From contig JAUCBJ010001798.1 in assembly GCA_032718475.1 (NCBI GenBank), positions 1 to 43,013 of the forward strand: a DNA stretch of 43,013 bases, in the 5' to 3' direction. Position numbers and translations under genes: made by a program. The DNA is from Nemertoderma westbladi. Taxonomy: Eukaryota > Xenacoelomorpha > Nemertodermatida > Nemertodermatidae. Positions 1-10,554 of the stretch are shown one piece after another; position 1 is the first letter of the stretch, and each line of letters starts with the position of its first letter. The notes below the pieces were generated by a model that saw only the letters and a program-made list of their open reading frames with translations, had not been told where the DNA came from and did no database searches.

Positions 1-244
1 CTAACTCCGATCGCGAGTTGTTAGTGCTAGTACTTGACCTCATCCTCTCAATTACTTTCACTTTCTTACTAACTCCACACGTGAGTTGATTGTGGTAGTA
101 CTCGACCTCACCCTCTCAATTACTTTCACTTTCTTACTAACTCCGATCGCGAGTTGTTAGTGCTAGTACTTGACCTCACCCTCTCAATTACTTTCACTTT
201 CTTACTAACTCTACACGTGAGTTGATTGTGTTAGTACTTGACGC
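1..244. repeat. 68-bp tandem repeat with alternating A/B units
   Basis: Units begin at 1, 69, 137 and 205, so the period is exactly 68 bp. Units 1 and 3 carry a GATCGCGAG core, while units 2 and 4 carry ACACGTGAG and a GATTGTG(G/T)TAG segment. The array is therefore a 136-bp dimer repeated twice. It runs off the left edge and decays after about 244. Confidence 0.93.
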
Positions 245-531
245 CCTGTCCTCTCTTATTTTCGCCTCAGTTATGTATTTATCGTTTTGTCCCAAAATTG
301 TAATACTCACTTCGTCCCCAAATTATGTCATTGTTGTCGCCGGTATTTTAATCAAAAGGTTCGCATGTTTGCATACTTGTACACACACATACCGAAAAAC
401 TAGACTTTCATTCCCGTAGATTGACCAGTCTATCTATAGCAGAAACTAACAAAATTCCTTGACTTGGTGCGGCACCCTCAATATAATCTGACCATTTAAA
501 TCATCAAAATACGTACGACACACCCATCCAT

Positions 532-790
532 CTTACTAACATGATCATTTCGTACAGTACGTGGACTCGGGTTACAGCGGGATTCCACATTTCATTCATA
601 TAATAAACCCCCCAAGTCTTGTCTTACTAACATGATCATTTTGTACAGTACGTGGACTCGGGTTACAGCGGGATTCCACATTTCATTCATATAATAAACC
701 CCCCCTCAGTCCCACTAACATTATCAAGTACTGTAAGTGGCCCCAGGTGAAAGCGGGATGCCACATGTTCACTCATATAACCACCCCCCT
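532..790. repeat. Three-copy tandem repeat, about 88-91 bp
   Basis: Copies start near 531, 622 and 710. Each has CTAACATGATCATTT-like sequence, a GTACAGTACGTGGACTCGG core, GCGGGATTCCACAT, and a run of C after ATATAATAAA. The first two are nearly identical and the third is diverged. Confidence 0.9.
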
Positions 791-1103
791 CTCGATATAT
801 ACTGACATTATATTATATAATTAATAATATAACCCTTCACAACGCCCATCAACCTCAAACAGAATTATTGAATCTCTGCACATTCATTGGTCGAATCTAC
901 TAATTTGTTAGCCCTAGTATGCCTGTCATGTGTTACATCAATGCAAACCTCATGTTTTAGGCCTGACCCCCTCCATTCAGCATCTTGACCTCCTGTTATC
1001 ACCTCGCGATGTAATAATTTACCATTATATACTAATACTTCATTCTGAGCAATTTCGTCAGTCTTCCTATTTTCTCCACCGGTTGTCACAAATTGTTTTT
1101 TAC
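791..1103. other. Unassigned sequence
   Basis: I see AT-rich sequence near 800-835 and no gene, repeat or structured element that I can support. Confidence 0.5.
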
Positions 1104-1140
1104 CGCTCGCTCGCTCGCTCGCTCGCTCGCTCGCCCGCTC
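1104..1140. repeat. (GCTC)n microsatellite
   Basis: About nine copies of the tetranucleotide CGCT, with one interruption near the right end. Confidence 0.95.
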
Positions 1141-1393
1141 CCGTCCACTCACTTGCACGCCTTTTCATTCGTCCCATTTCTTTTACTTTGATATAACACT
1201 TTATTTCTGCTGATATTTGTAACCACATATACTCGAAGTAAATGATTCATTCATTTCCCCTCCCCTTATTTTATCCATATTTTTACTACGTTATCGAAAT
1301 ATATTATGTTATTTATTAGTGCTTTTATTGTCCATATTTCATTATCATAACTGCCCGTAATTTGTAAATACAAAACGATTGAATGCGAGCGCG

Positions 1394-2160
1394 TTAATAA
1401 AGAAACTCAATTTTGCAACCGAAACCTCCCTTGAGTGTCCCAATGATAGACAGTGCCCTTAGTAGTCTTGTGTAGCAACCATCAATTCGTTGTTCAAGTG
1501 ATTTTGTCAGTTTCCAATTCTCACCCCCGTATAAAAGTACACATTCCACTGCGGCTCGAAAGAACTTAGTCTCCAGGTGCCTTGATAGATCTGATTTCCA
1601 GATGGTATCCATTTTTGATAGAGCTACCCAAGCCTTTGCATTCCTAACTTCTATGTCCTTTTTGCTACTTTCTATCCATGATCCAAGGTACTGGAAGTCA
1701 TCGACCTCCCTTAGTTGATTATTATCAATGGTTGTCAAGTTTCCATCAACATTAAAGGTCATGAATTCGGTCTTGGTAGCATTTATATACAATCCAACCT
1801 CCTTAGCAGCCCTCTCCACTTTATTTAGTAGAAACTGTGCATCTGCTAGCGTATTAGAGAGCAGGACGATGTCATCCGCAAAGTCGGAGTCTGTGACTGT
1901 AGTTGCCGGATATCTACTACTTCTGCGTTCTTGAAGTGTGAATCCCACACCTTCACCCTTTGTAGCGTCCTCATTGCGTAATCCAGCACAATTACGAATA
2001 GTAATAGCGCCAATGTGTTACCTTGCAGTACGCCAGCAGCCAGGATTGAGAAGAACTCAACTGAGCTTCTGTGTCACAATATAATAATCCAATGTCAGCG
2101 ACAATTACTTCTGGTATTCCATAAGCTCTTAGGATTTCGAGCATTGAAGGAATGCGGTAA
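1394..2160 (-). pseudogene. Non-LTR retrotransposon RT fragment, copy A
   Basis: On the minus strand this reads through the middle and C-terminal part of a LINE reverse transcriptase. In order there are an AYGIPEVIV segment near 2125, the motif-B-like GVLQGNTLALLLF near 2010-2040, LDYAMRT, then GFTLQERRSSRYP, the catalytic box DFADD near 1868-1882, and a C-terminal region containing DDFQYLGSW and FFRAAVECVLLYG. The frame shifts between LDYAMRT and GFTLQERR, and again before motif B, so the copy is dead. It differs in sequence from the other fragments in the window and seems to be a second subfamily. No endonuclease domain or 3' end is visible. Family assignment as LINE RT is firm; the clade is not determined. 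Confidence 0.85.
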
Positions 2161-2234
2161 GGTGGGAATGTGGGAAGATTGGAATGTGGAAAGGTGGATG
2201 GGATTTGGGAATGTGGGAAGAATGTGTATCCTCA

Positions 2235-2595
2235 ATCCTCAATCTCAATCTGTGTCATGTACAAGAATCAATCTTAGGGGGACCAATGAAACACCTCGAA
2301 TTCTGTAAAATGTGTGCATTGTACTTGACACAGTATCATTCTTAACTTGTGTATGTGTCACCCAGAGATTTGGTGTACTCAGCAGTTAGAGCCTAGCATT
2401 GACTCCCATAGAGGAATACCGATTTCACTGCTGCTCTAAATAACCTTAAGATTGTGCTATATTCTGTGTGACTTACAAATACTGGACAGCCCATTCAATA
2501 CTGTCCATGTCTTTCCCTTACGTATTCGAAGGTCCCTGACTTCGGGATCTATGATCCCAAGTAGCATAAGTCATCTATATGTTCAACCATTTGAA
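2235..2595 (-). pseudogene. Non-LTR retrotransposon RT C-terminal fragment, copy G
   Basis: The minus strand matches the post-catalytic RT region of the copy at 13138-14325. Visible pieces are VEHIDDLCYLGS, LFRAAVKSVFLYGS, ALTAEYTKSL, and nucleotide matches down to the segment encoding GVSLVPP near 2285. It has in-frame stops and shifts. It lies immediately upstream of copy A on the same strand, separated by G-rich low-complexity DNA at 2161-2234. Confidence 0.75.
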
Positions 2596-3465
2596 GCACA
2601 CTTGCAAAGTTAATTTTTGAGGAAATTATATTAGCATATATTCAATGATGAAGCATATCTCATTCACAATAACGATTAGATAGTTAACCTCGGTGTTGAA
2701 AACGGATATGCAGCCCTTCAGAAAGACAAAGACAGAAAGACATGCGATTCAATAGGTGTTTCAAACCTCACGAAACCTGCGAATAAAGGCGTGGTGTGCC
2801 TTTGGCTCCGACACTGGAGAACATTATGGATCAACATTTCAGGAGAAGATTCCTGAACAACAGTACAATCCCTCTACCCTTCAATGAGGACGTGTTATGG
2901 ACCTTCAGGATTCCGTCGTGCTAGGGTTATGGCTTTCTTTAGGGTCGGGTCGTGTGACTTATACAGAAGGATTTCTAGAATAAATGAAAGGAGTGCAAAT
3001 TCTATACGTAAATTAAGGCCCATTATTTTTACGTCCAGCATACAAGTTCCTACACCCAGCTACTGTCGGTGGGTAACCTGACGACGTTGCAGTAAATTCA
3101 TCCCTTACAAATTACGTTCGCGGTAAACGTTATATAGGGAAGAGGTGACATTTAATGTAGAGTCACACTCATGAATGAAATCCTACACTCAATATTGTCA
3201 CGTTAAATACACTGAAATATCACCATTAACTACTAAACATCTGGCGGCTCTAATATTATCACTTAAACTAAGGTGCTTCCTTGTATGTAGACTTCAAAAT
3301 ACCATACCAGGTACTCATTCTGACTGTGAATATGGTGTCAATTCCCAAACAATATTGTCCGCTTTGTTCGTACAACAATAATTACTGTATTCACATTATA
3401 CCATCCTACTGTACTACAACCACCACAATATAATTATTGCATCTTTTGGCTTCATTAATACGCAG
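2596..3465. other. Unassigned sequence
   Basis: No ORF with a recognisable product, splice-bordered exon or repeat was found on either strand. Confidence 0.5.
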
Positions 3466-3555
3466 TGTTTAATGGGTTTGGCAGTTTACATGGCTTCCTC
3501 ACACTTTGTTTGTTTAATGGGTTTGGCAGTTTACATTGCTTCCTCACACTTTGTT
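3466..3555. repeat. 45-bp direct tandem duplication
   Basis: Two copies starting at 3466 and 3511 differ by one base (ACATGG versus ACATTG). Each contains AATGGGTTTGGCAGTTTACA. Confidence 0.95.
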
Positions 3556-4399
3556 TGTTCATCACTTAAACACACTTAGTCATACCGCATTATAATTCAA
3601 TCGGTAGCCAATATTACAGCCACTGTTATTACCCATGCAATTATGTCCTTTATTGGTTGGTATTATTCACTCTCACGCGTGCTTTATTTTGGTTTGTTAG
3701 GGCCGTGTACCACTTGTAAGTCATAAGCCATTTGTGAAAAAATAAAAGGTACATCAGACATTGGACATTTAATGGAATGCTGGGCTTGCCGCTGCGAGTA
3801 ATTTATCAACTTCGTTAGATATTTGGGAGATAAGAGGTACCAATATAGTGTAGTATATGTCATATGGTTACAGGCGAGTGGGATGTGACAATGGAGGTTA
3901 AAGTGTGAACGCATGTCATAAATATTGCATATTATATAAGAATTATAGTCAATATAAGAATATGAGTAGGAATAATTAACATTTATTATTTATCACGATT
4001 TCTCCGACGTTTACTACGTTCCGTCATGTTAAACCCTCGACCGGGGTTCTACCCCACAGCAGGCCCCTGACTTATAGAACTGGTAAGGCGAGACACAAAG
4101 GTAGTGAGACCATCCACAATCCCTAAATAGGAAAACCCTTACAGCGGCTACCATAAAAAGTCAAATGATAACATCTTCCATTGAAACAAATGAGTTCTTT
4201 AATATATTTTTGACTCATAACTTACCTCCATAGTGATTGCTGTAATATGTTGATCAAAGTCTACCCTCCCCCACATGAGGACATTCTAAAATAATGAGTT
4301 TTTATCAATTGCAAATTATTGAACTGGATGTTGTTGATTAAAGATTACCCATTACCAGAATTAATAACACAAATAATCGCTATAATTACCAAAAACAGC
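3556..4399. other. Unassigned sequence
   Basis: No supportable gene. A stretch near 4035-4060 (CGACCGGGGTTCTACCCC) loosely resembles a pol III B box, but there is no matching A box. Confidence 0.45.
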
Positions 4400-4549
4400 A
4401 CCGGCACCAACACCAACACCAACTCCAACACCAACTCCGACACCAATACCAATACCAACACAAACACCAACACCAACACCAACACCAACACCAACACCAA
4501 CACCAACACCAACACCAACACCAACACCAACACCAACACCAACACCGCC
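4400..4549. repeat. (AACACC)n hexanucleotide repeat
   Basis: About 25 hexamer units. The left third is degenerate (ACTCC, ATACC variants), and from about 4465 the array is nearly pure. The Asn-Thr frame on plus and the Val-Leu or Cys-Trp frames on minus simply reflect a period divisible by three. Confidence 0.95.
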
Positions 4550-5029
4550 ACAGGAAATACAACCAACGGTTCCTTATCCCTTTGTCATTGGTCATTGTGC
4601 AATTAAAGTAGAAACCATGGACTCCAGCCATAATGTACCTAATCGTTTTGCTGAAAAATTATCAGTGCAAGGGAAAAATAATAGTAAGAAGAGTTTAACT
4701 ATTTAGTCATAAGATGAATATTTTACTATTGATTATAAAATATCCGGAAAAGGTGAAAAAGATAGCCGCGAGGATTAGCAATCTTACCTGCCAGATAAAG
4801 CCCTAGAATATGTCATTTGATAGCCCACCATTTGTGCATGTCAATCATATAAGGCTCACCTTGATGAGAATTGATTCCTGAATGTGTGTTATGCGTGTAA
4901 ATTAGGGCAGAACCATAGATAATATTAAAATTTTAATTCAGGCCGATTGACCAACCGTAGAGTGAAACATGACTAAGTGATACGGCCGTACAATGAGTGC
5001 CCGCAAGCGGAATTTTTACTTTCTGAAGT
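4550..5029. other. Unassigned sequence
   Basis: AT-rich unique sequence. No gene or structured element supported. Confidence 0.45.
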
Positions 5030-5055
5030 CCTTGCCTTGCCTTGCCTTGCCTTGG
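5030..5055. repeat. (CCTTG)n short repeat
   Basis: Five near-perfect copies of the pentamer CCTTG. Confidence 0.9.
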
Positions 5056-5138
5056 GCAAACTGGACTCGAAAGAGTCTTTTCATCAAAATGTCTGAAAAT
5101 AATACGTTATAGCTGGAAAGTGCTAAAATGCACAACGT

Positions 5139-5335
5139 ACAACAATGAAGAGCAACAATGAGCAACAAATAGCAATAACGGGCAACAACGAGCAACATCG
5201 AGCAACAATAGGAAATGAGCAACACAGAGCAATAATGAGCCAAGTACGAGCAATAATGAGCAGCAAATATCAATAATAAGCAAGTACAAGCAGCAATGAC
5301 ATACAAGGAGCAAGAACGACTACATTGAGCAATAC
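5139..5335. repeat. Degenerate AGCAACAATG-type repeat
   Basis: Roughly 18 degenerate 9-12 bp units built on (G)AGCAA(C/T)AA(T/C)G. It abuts the endonuclease remnant of the LINE copy to its right. Confidence 0.8.
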
Positions 5336-5354
5336 ACTAATATATAAGTGTTGC

Positions 5355-6620
5355 CCCAGTAGAAGAGGATAATTTCTACCACAATCTACAAGGAGCTACT
5401 GATGGAGTAGATCAGCATGAATCCTTAACCTTCCTGGGTGAATTTAATGCAAGCCTGCAATGTCAGGGACAAGTGGCTGAACTGGTTAGCGCTACTGATG
5501 AGGCCTGATAGGCCGAAACGTACGTATAGCGCTGGTTCAACCCCCGGTGACGTGCTTTCTCATTTTTTCCACTTCTTAACTAAACCATTTACATTACATC
5601 AATTACCTACAACGTCATGGGTCAACAGCAATATTGCCAACCGAAATTCAATTCAAGGATTTCATATCTTGAAATTGGTTTTTTTCAGGTGGGACCCAGT
5701 TCAAGAAGCGAACTGGAAAGTTATGACTCACAATGGACCCAGTGGTCATAAGTACCAGAATGACCATATTCTGTTTTGTAAGAAATACAGGAGCTCTATA
5801 CAAGACTGTAATGCCTTTACACTTAGACCCTTCTCCAGTGATCACCGCCTTATTGTGGCCAAGGAAAGACCTAATCTCCGCGCTAGCAAGAGACTAAGTA
5901 ATCCTAAGTAATAAGTACTAAATACTAAGTAATAAGTAATATTCATTAGATCAGACTGCTTCTAGTGTTGGTCTTTTTGTTAACTCAAATAAGAAAATTA
6001 TTGATTTAACTTCAACAGTCCTCACAAATGGGATCATGAATCTGGAAGTAGTCAGGTGAAGACCTTCGAATAAGTAGGGAAAAGAATGGCATGGGCTGCC
6101 CAGGATTTGGAATTCACATACAATACAAGAAACATAAGGTACGATCATTTAAACAGCAGTAGTACCAGGATATTCAAATATTGGAGTCCATGCTGGGCTC
6201 AAACTGCTGAGGTAACCAAATCTCTGGATGCCACATACAAAAGAATGCCACGCCGGGTTCACTGTGTCAAGTGCAATGCCCACATATCCAACCAGACACT
6301 ATATAACATTGGAGGTGTCTCATTGGTTCCCCCAAACTTCATACTTGATCAGAGCCGCCTCCGCTTCACAGGGCATTACTTTCGCCGTGAGAACCTACCT
6401 GTGCACAATATTGGGCTTTGGCAGCCTCATATAGAGAATATAAGCATGATGGACAGCCTGATGACATTCTTGAGACGCTAAAGGACACTGGCCTTGGAGA
6501 TGCTGATGATATTGCGAAAGTCATGGGTGATAGGGAGTTGTGGAGGGGCAGTTTTGTCGATAAGACGTTATAGCAATCTTAATGCAACTGCAATGCAGAA
6601 GGCAGCATCCCGATTCATAG
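5355..6620 (+). pseudogene. Rearranged LINE with endonuclease and RT remnants, copy B
   Basis: The left part (5355-5454) encodes an APE-type endonuclease segment: NFYHNLQGATDGVDQHESL, then LGEFNA in place of the usual GDFNA. Homology stops near 5455 and resumes near 5700 with THNGPSGHKYQNDHI and, near 5830-5870, SSDHRLIVAK. That last piece holds the SDH motif with the catalytic His typical of these endonucleases. RT sequence then begins abruptly near 5945 in the region encoding SSVGLF, so the RT palm is missing. From 6185 the C-terminal RT tail is readable (MPRRVHCVKCNAHISNQTLY, IGGVSLVPPNF). Stops and shifts are many. The 3' end near 6575-6610 carries the family motif CTTAATGCAACTGCAATGCAG followed by an ATAGATAG-like tail. 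Internal deletion plus an insertion best explains the structure. Confidence 0.8.
5478..5539 (+). ncRNA. Type I hammerhead ribozyme (predicted)
   Basis: All elements of a hammerhead are in order. Stem I is 5488-5494 paired with 5527-5533 (7 bp). An internal loop (5483-5487 opposite 5534) separates it from five more pairs, 5478-5482 with 5535-5539. The core CTGATGA is at 5495-5501. Stem II is 5502-5506 with 5510-5514 (5 bp, GC-rich, closing a three-base loop). The second core GAA is at 5515-5517. A minimal stem III is made by the palindrome ACGTACGT at 5518-5525, and the cleavage triplet GUA gives predicted scission after A5526. The closing pair of stem I is A5494-U5527. A very short stem III and an asymmetric stem I loop are known for hammerheads in Penelope-like elements and animal retrotransposed satellites, where cleavage may need dimers. 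No tandem second copy was seen. Activity is inferred. Confidence 0.85.
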
Positions 6621-6770
6621 ATAGATATATAAAACCTCAATAAACGTGGGTCGGGTAACCTACAGTAAAACGATATACATTAGAACGGATTCAAGTTGTT
6701 ATTAACCATTAAAGGATTTAATGTTTTTGAATTAGATGTTATAACTGAAATTAAACTTAATTAAACTTTA

Positions 6771-9700
6771 GTTAAATAAACTACTTTAGATAGGCCCACA
6801 AAAGGGTTAAATAAACTACTTATTGTAGGACTCCAAAATGGTTAAATAAACTACTTTAGATAGGCCCACAAAAGGGTTAAATAAACTACTTATTGTAGGA
6901 CTCCAAAATGGTTAAATAAACTACTTTATGGTAGGACTCCAAAAGGGTTAAATAAACTACTTTATGGTAGGACTCCAACGGGGTTAAATAAACTACTTAG
7001 GGTAGGACTCCAAAAGGGTTAAATAAACTACTTTATGGTAGGATTCCAAAAGGGTTAAATAAACTACTTTATGGTAGGACTCCAAAAGGGTTAAATAAAC
7101 TACTTTATGGTAGGACTCCAAAAGGGTTAAATAAACTACTTTATGGTAGGACTCCAAAAGGGTTAAATAAACTAATTTATGGTAGAATTCCAAAAGGGTT
7201 AAATAAACTACTTTATGGTAGGACTCCAAAAGGGTTAAATAAACTAATTTATGGTAGGACTCCAAAAGGGTTAAATAAACTACTTTATGGTAGGATTCCA
7301 AAAGGGTTAAATAAACTACTTTATGGTAGGACTCCAAAAGGGTTAAATAAACTACTTTATGGTAGGATTCCAAAAGGGTTAAATAAACTACTTTATGGTA
7401 GGACTCCAAAAGGGTTAAATAAACTAATTTATGGTAGGACTCCAAAAGGGTTAAATAAACTACTTATTGTAGGACTCGAAAAGGGTTAAATAAACTACTT
7501 TATGGTAGGATTCCAAAAGGGTTAAATAAACTACTTTATGGTAGGACTCCAAAAGGGTTAAATAAACTACTTTATGGTAGGATTCCAAAAGGGTTAAATA
7601 AACTACTTTATGGTAGGACTCCAAAAGGGTTAAATAAACTAATTTATGGTAGGACTCCAAAAGGGTTAAATAAACTACTTTATGGTAGGACTCCAAAAGG
7701 GTTAAATAAACTACTTATTGTAGGACTCCAAAAGGATTAAATAAACTACTTTATTGTAGGACTCCAAAAGGGTTAAATAAACTACTTATTGTAGGACTCC
7801 AAAAGGGTTAAATAAACTACTTATTGTAGGACTCCAAAAGGATTAAATAAACTACTTTATGGTAGGACTCCAAAAGGGTTAAATAAACTACTTTATGGTA
7901 GGACTCCAAAAGGGTAAAATAAACTACTTTATTGTAGGACTCCAAAAGGGTTAAATAAACTACTTATTGTAGGACTCCAAAAGGGTTAAATAAACTACTT
8001 ATTGTAGGACTACAAAAGGGTTAAATAAACTACTTTATGGTAGGACTCCAAAAGGGTAAAATAAACTACTTTATTGTAGGACTCCAAAAGGGTTAAATAA
8101 ACTACTTTATGGTAGGACTCCAAAAGGGTAAAATAAACTACTTTATTGTAGGACTCCAAAAGGGTTAAATAAACTACTTATTGTAGGACTCCAAAAGGGT
8201 TAAATAAACTACTTATTGTAGGACTCCAAAAGGATTAAATAAACTACTTTATGGTAGGACTCCAAAAGGGTTAAATAAACTACTTTATTGTAGGACTCCA
8301 AAAGGGTTAAATAAACTACTTATTGTAGGACTCCAAAAGGGTTAAATAAACTACTTATTGTAGGACTCCAAAAGGATTAAAGAAACTACTTTATGGTAGG
8401 ACTCCAAAAAGGGTTAAATAAACTACTTTATGGTAGGACTCCAAAAGGGTAAAATAAACTACTTTAAGGTAGGACTCCAAAAGGGTTAAATAAACTAATT
8501 TATGGTAGGACTCCAAAGGGTTAACTAAACTACTTTATGGTAGGACTCCAAAGGGGTTAAATAAACTACTTTATGGTAGGACTACAAAAGGGTTAAATAA
8601 ACTACTTTATGGTAGGACTCCAAAAGGGTTAAATAAACTAATTTATGGTAGGACTCCAAAAGGGTTAAATAAACTACTTTATGGTAGGACTCCAAAGGGT
8701 TAACTAAACTACTTTATGGTAGGACTCCAAAGGGGTTAAATAAACTACTTTATGGTAGGACTCCAAAAGGGTTAAATAAACTACTTTATGGTAGGACTCC
8801 AAAAGGGTTAAATAAACTACTTTATGGTAGGACTCCAAAAGGGTTAAATAAACTACTTTATGGTAGGACTCCAAAAGGGTTAAATAAACTACTTTATGGT
8901 AGGACTACAAAAGGGTTAAATAAACTACTTTATGGTAGGACTCCAAAAGGGTTAAATAAACTACTTATGGTAGGACTCCAAAAGGGTAAAATAAACTACT
9001 TTATTGTAGGACTCCAAAAGGGTTAACTAAACTACTTTATGGTAGGACTCCAAAGGGGTTAAATAAACTACTTTATGGTAGGACTACAAAAGGGTTAAAT
9101 AAACTACTTTATTGTAGGACTCCAAAAGGGTTAACTAAACTACTTTATGGTAGGACTCCAAAGGGGTTAAATAAACTACTTTATGGTAGGACTACAAAAG
9201 GGTTAAATAAACTACTTTATGGTAGGACTCCAAAAGGGTAAAATAAACTACTTTATTGTAGGACTCCAAAAGGGTTAAATAAACTACTTTATGGTAGGAC
9301 TCCAAAGGGGTTAAATAAACTACTTTATGGTAGGACTACAAAAGGGTTAAATAAACTACTTTATGGTAGGACTCCAAAAGGGTAAAATAAACTACTTTAT
9401 TGTAGGACTCCAAAAGGGTTAAATAAACTACTTATTGTAGGACTCCAAAAGGGTTAAATAAACTACTTATTGTAGGACTCCAAAAGGATTAAATAAACTA
9501 CTTTATGGTAGGACTCCAAAAGGGTAAAATAAACTACTTTATTGTAGGACTCCAAAAGGGTTAAATAAACTACTTATTGTAGGACTCCAAAAGGGTTAAA
9601 TAAACTACTTTATTGTAGGACTCCAAAAGGGTTAAATAAACTACTTTATGGTAGGACTCCAAAAGGGTTAAATAAACTACTTTATGGTAGGACTCCAAAA

Positions 9701-10554
9701 GGGTTAAATAAACTACTTATTGTAGGACTCCAAAAGGGTTAAATAAACTACTTTATGGTAGGACTCCAAAAGGGTTAAATAAACTACTTATTGTAGGACT
9801 CCAAAAGGATTAAATAAACTACTTTATGGTAGGACTCCAAAAGGGTTAAATAAAATACTTACGGTAGTTCTCCAAAAGGGTTAAATAAACTACTTATTGT
9901 AGGACTCCAAAAGGGTTAAATAAACTACTTTATGGTAGGACTCCAAAAGGGTTAAATAAACTACTTTATGGTAGGACTCCAGAAGGGTTAAATAAACTAC
10001 TTATTGTAGGACTCCAAAAGGGTTAAATAAACTACTTTATGGTAGGACTCCAGAAGGGTTAAATAAACTACTTATTGTAGGACTCCAAAAGGGTTAAATA
10101 AACTACTTATTGTAGGACTCCAAAAGGGTTAAATAAACTACTTTATGGTAGGACTCCAAAAGGGTTAAATAAACTACTTTATGGTAGGACTCCAGAAGGG
10201 TTAAATAAACTACTTATGGTAGGACTCCAAAAGGGTTAAATAAACTACTTTATGGTAGGACTCCAGAAGGGTTAAATAAACTACTTATTGTAGGACTCCA
10301 GAAGGGTTAAATAAACTACTTATTGTAGGACTCCAAAAGGGTTAAATAAACTACTTTATGGTAGGACTCCAAAAGGGTTAAATAAACTACTTTATGGTAG
10401 GACTCCAAAAGGGTTAAATAAACTACTTATTGTAGGACTCCAAAAGGGTTAAATAAACTACTTATTGTAGGACTCCAAAAGGGTTAAATAAACTACTTTA
10501 TGGTAGGACTCCAAAAGGGTTAAATAAAATACTTACGGTAGTTCTCCAAAAGGG
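6771..10554. repeat. 35/36-bp minisatellite, about 105 copies
   Basis: The unit is TTAAATAAACTACTTTATGG followed by TAGGACTCCAAAAGGG (36 bp). A 35-bp variant has TACTTATTGTAGG. Other recurrent variants are AATTTATGG, GATTCC, AAAGGATTAAAT, CCAGAAGGG, GACTACAAAA and GGGTAAAATAAA. The leftmost units carry AGATAGGCCCACAAAAGGG, alternating with the 35-bp form. A unit with AAAATACTTACGGTAGTTCTCC-type sequence occurs twice, at 9846 and as the right terminal unit at 10520. The minus-strand ESYHKVVYLTLL frame is a by-product of the repeat. Confidence 0.97.

Noticed and set aside
4030-4065. tRNA or SINE on the basis of a B-box-like GGGGTTCTACCCC
   Set aside because: No A box at the right distance and no cloverleaf.
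5438-5911. A single 157-codon plus-strand gene
   Set aside because: The frame is an accident: its first half crosses the hammerhead segment and only the second half is LINE endonuclease.
6993-7696. ESYHKVVYLTLL repeat frame on the minus strand
   Set aside because: Only open where consecutive units are all 36 bp long; it breaks wherever a 35-bp unit occurs.
6771-10554. CRISPR-like array of short regular repeats
   Set aside because: The units are contiguous with no unique spacers and the context is animal; it is a minisatellite.
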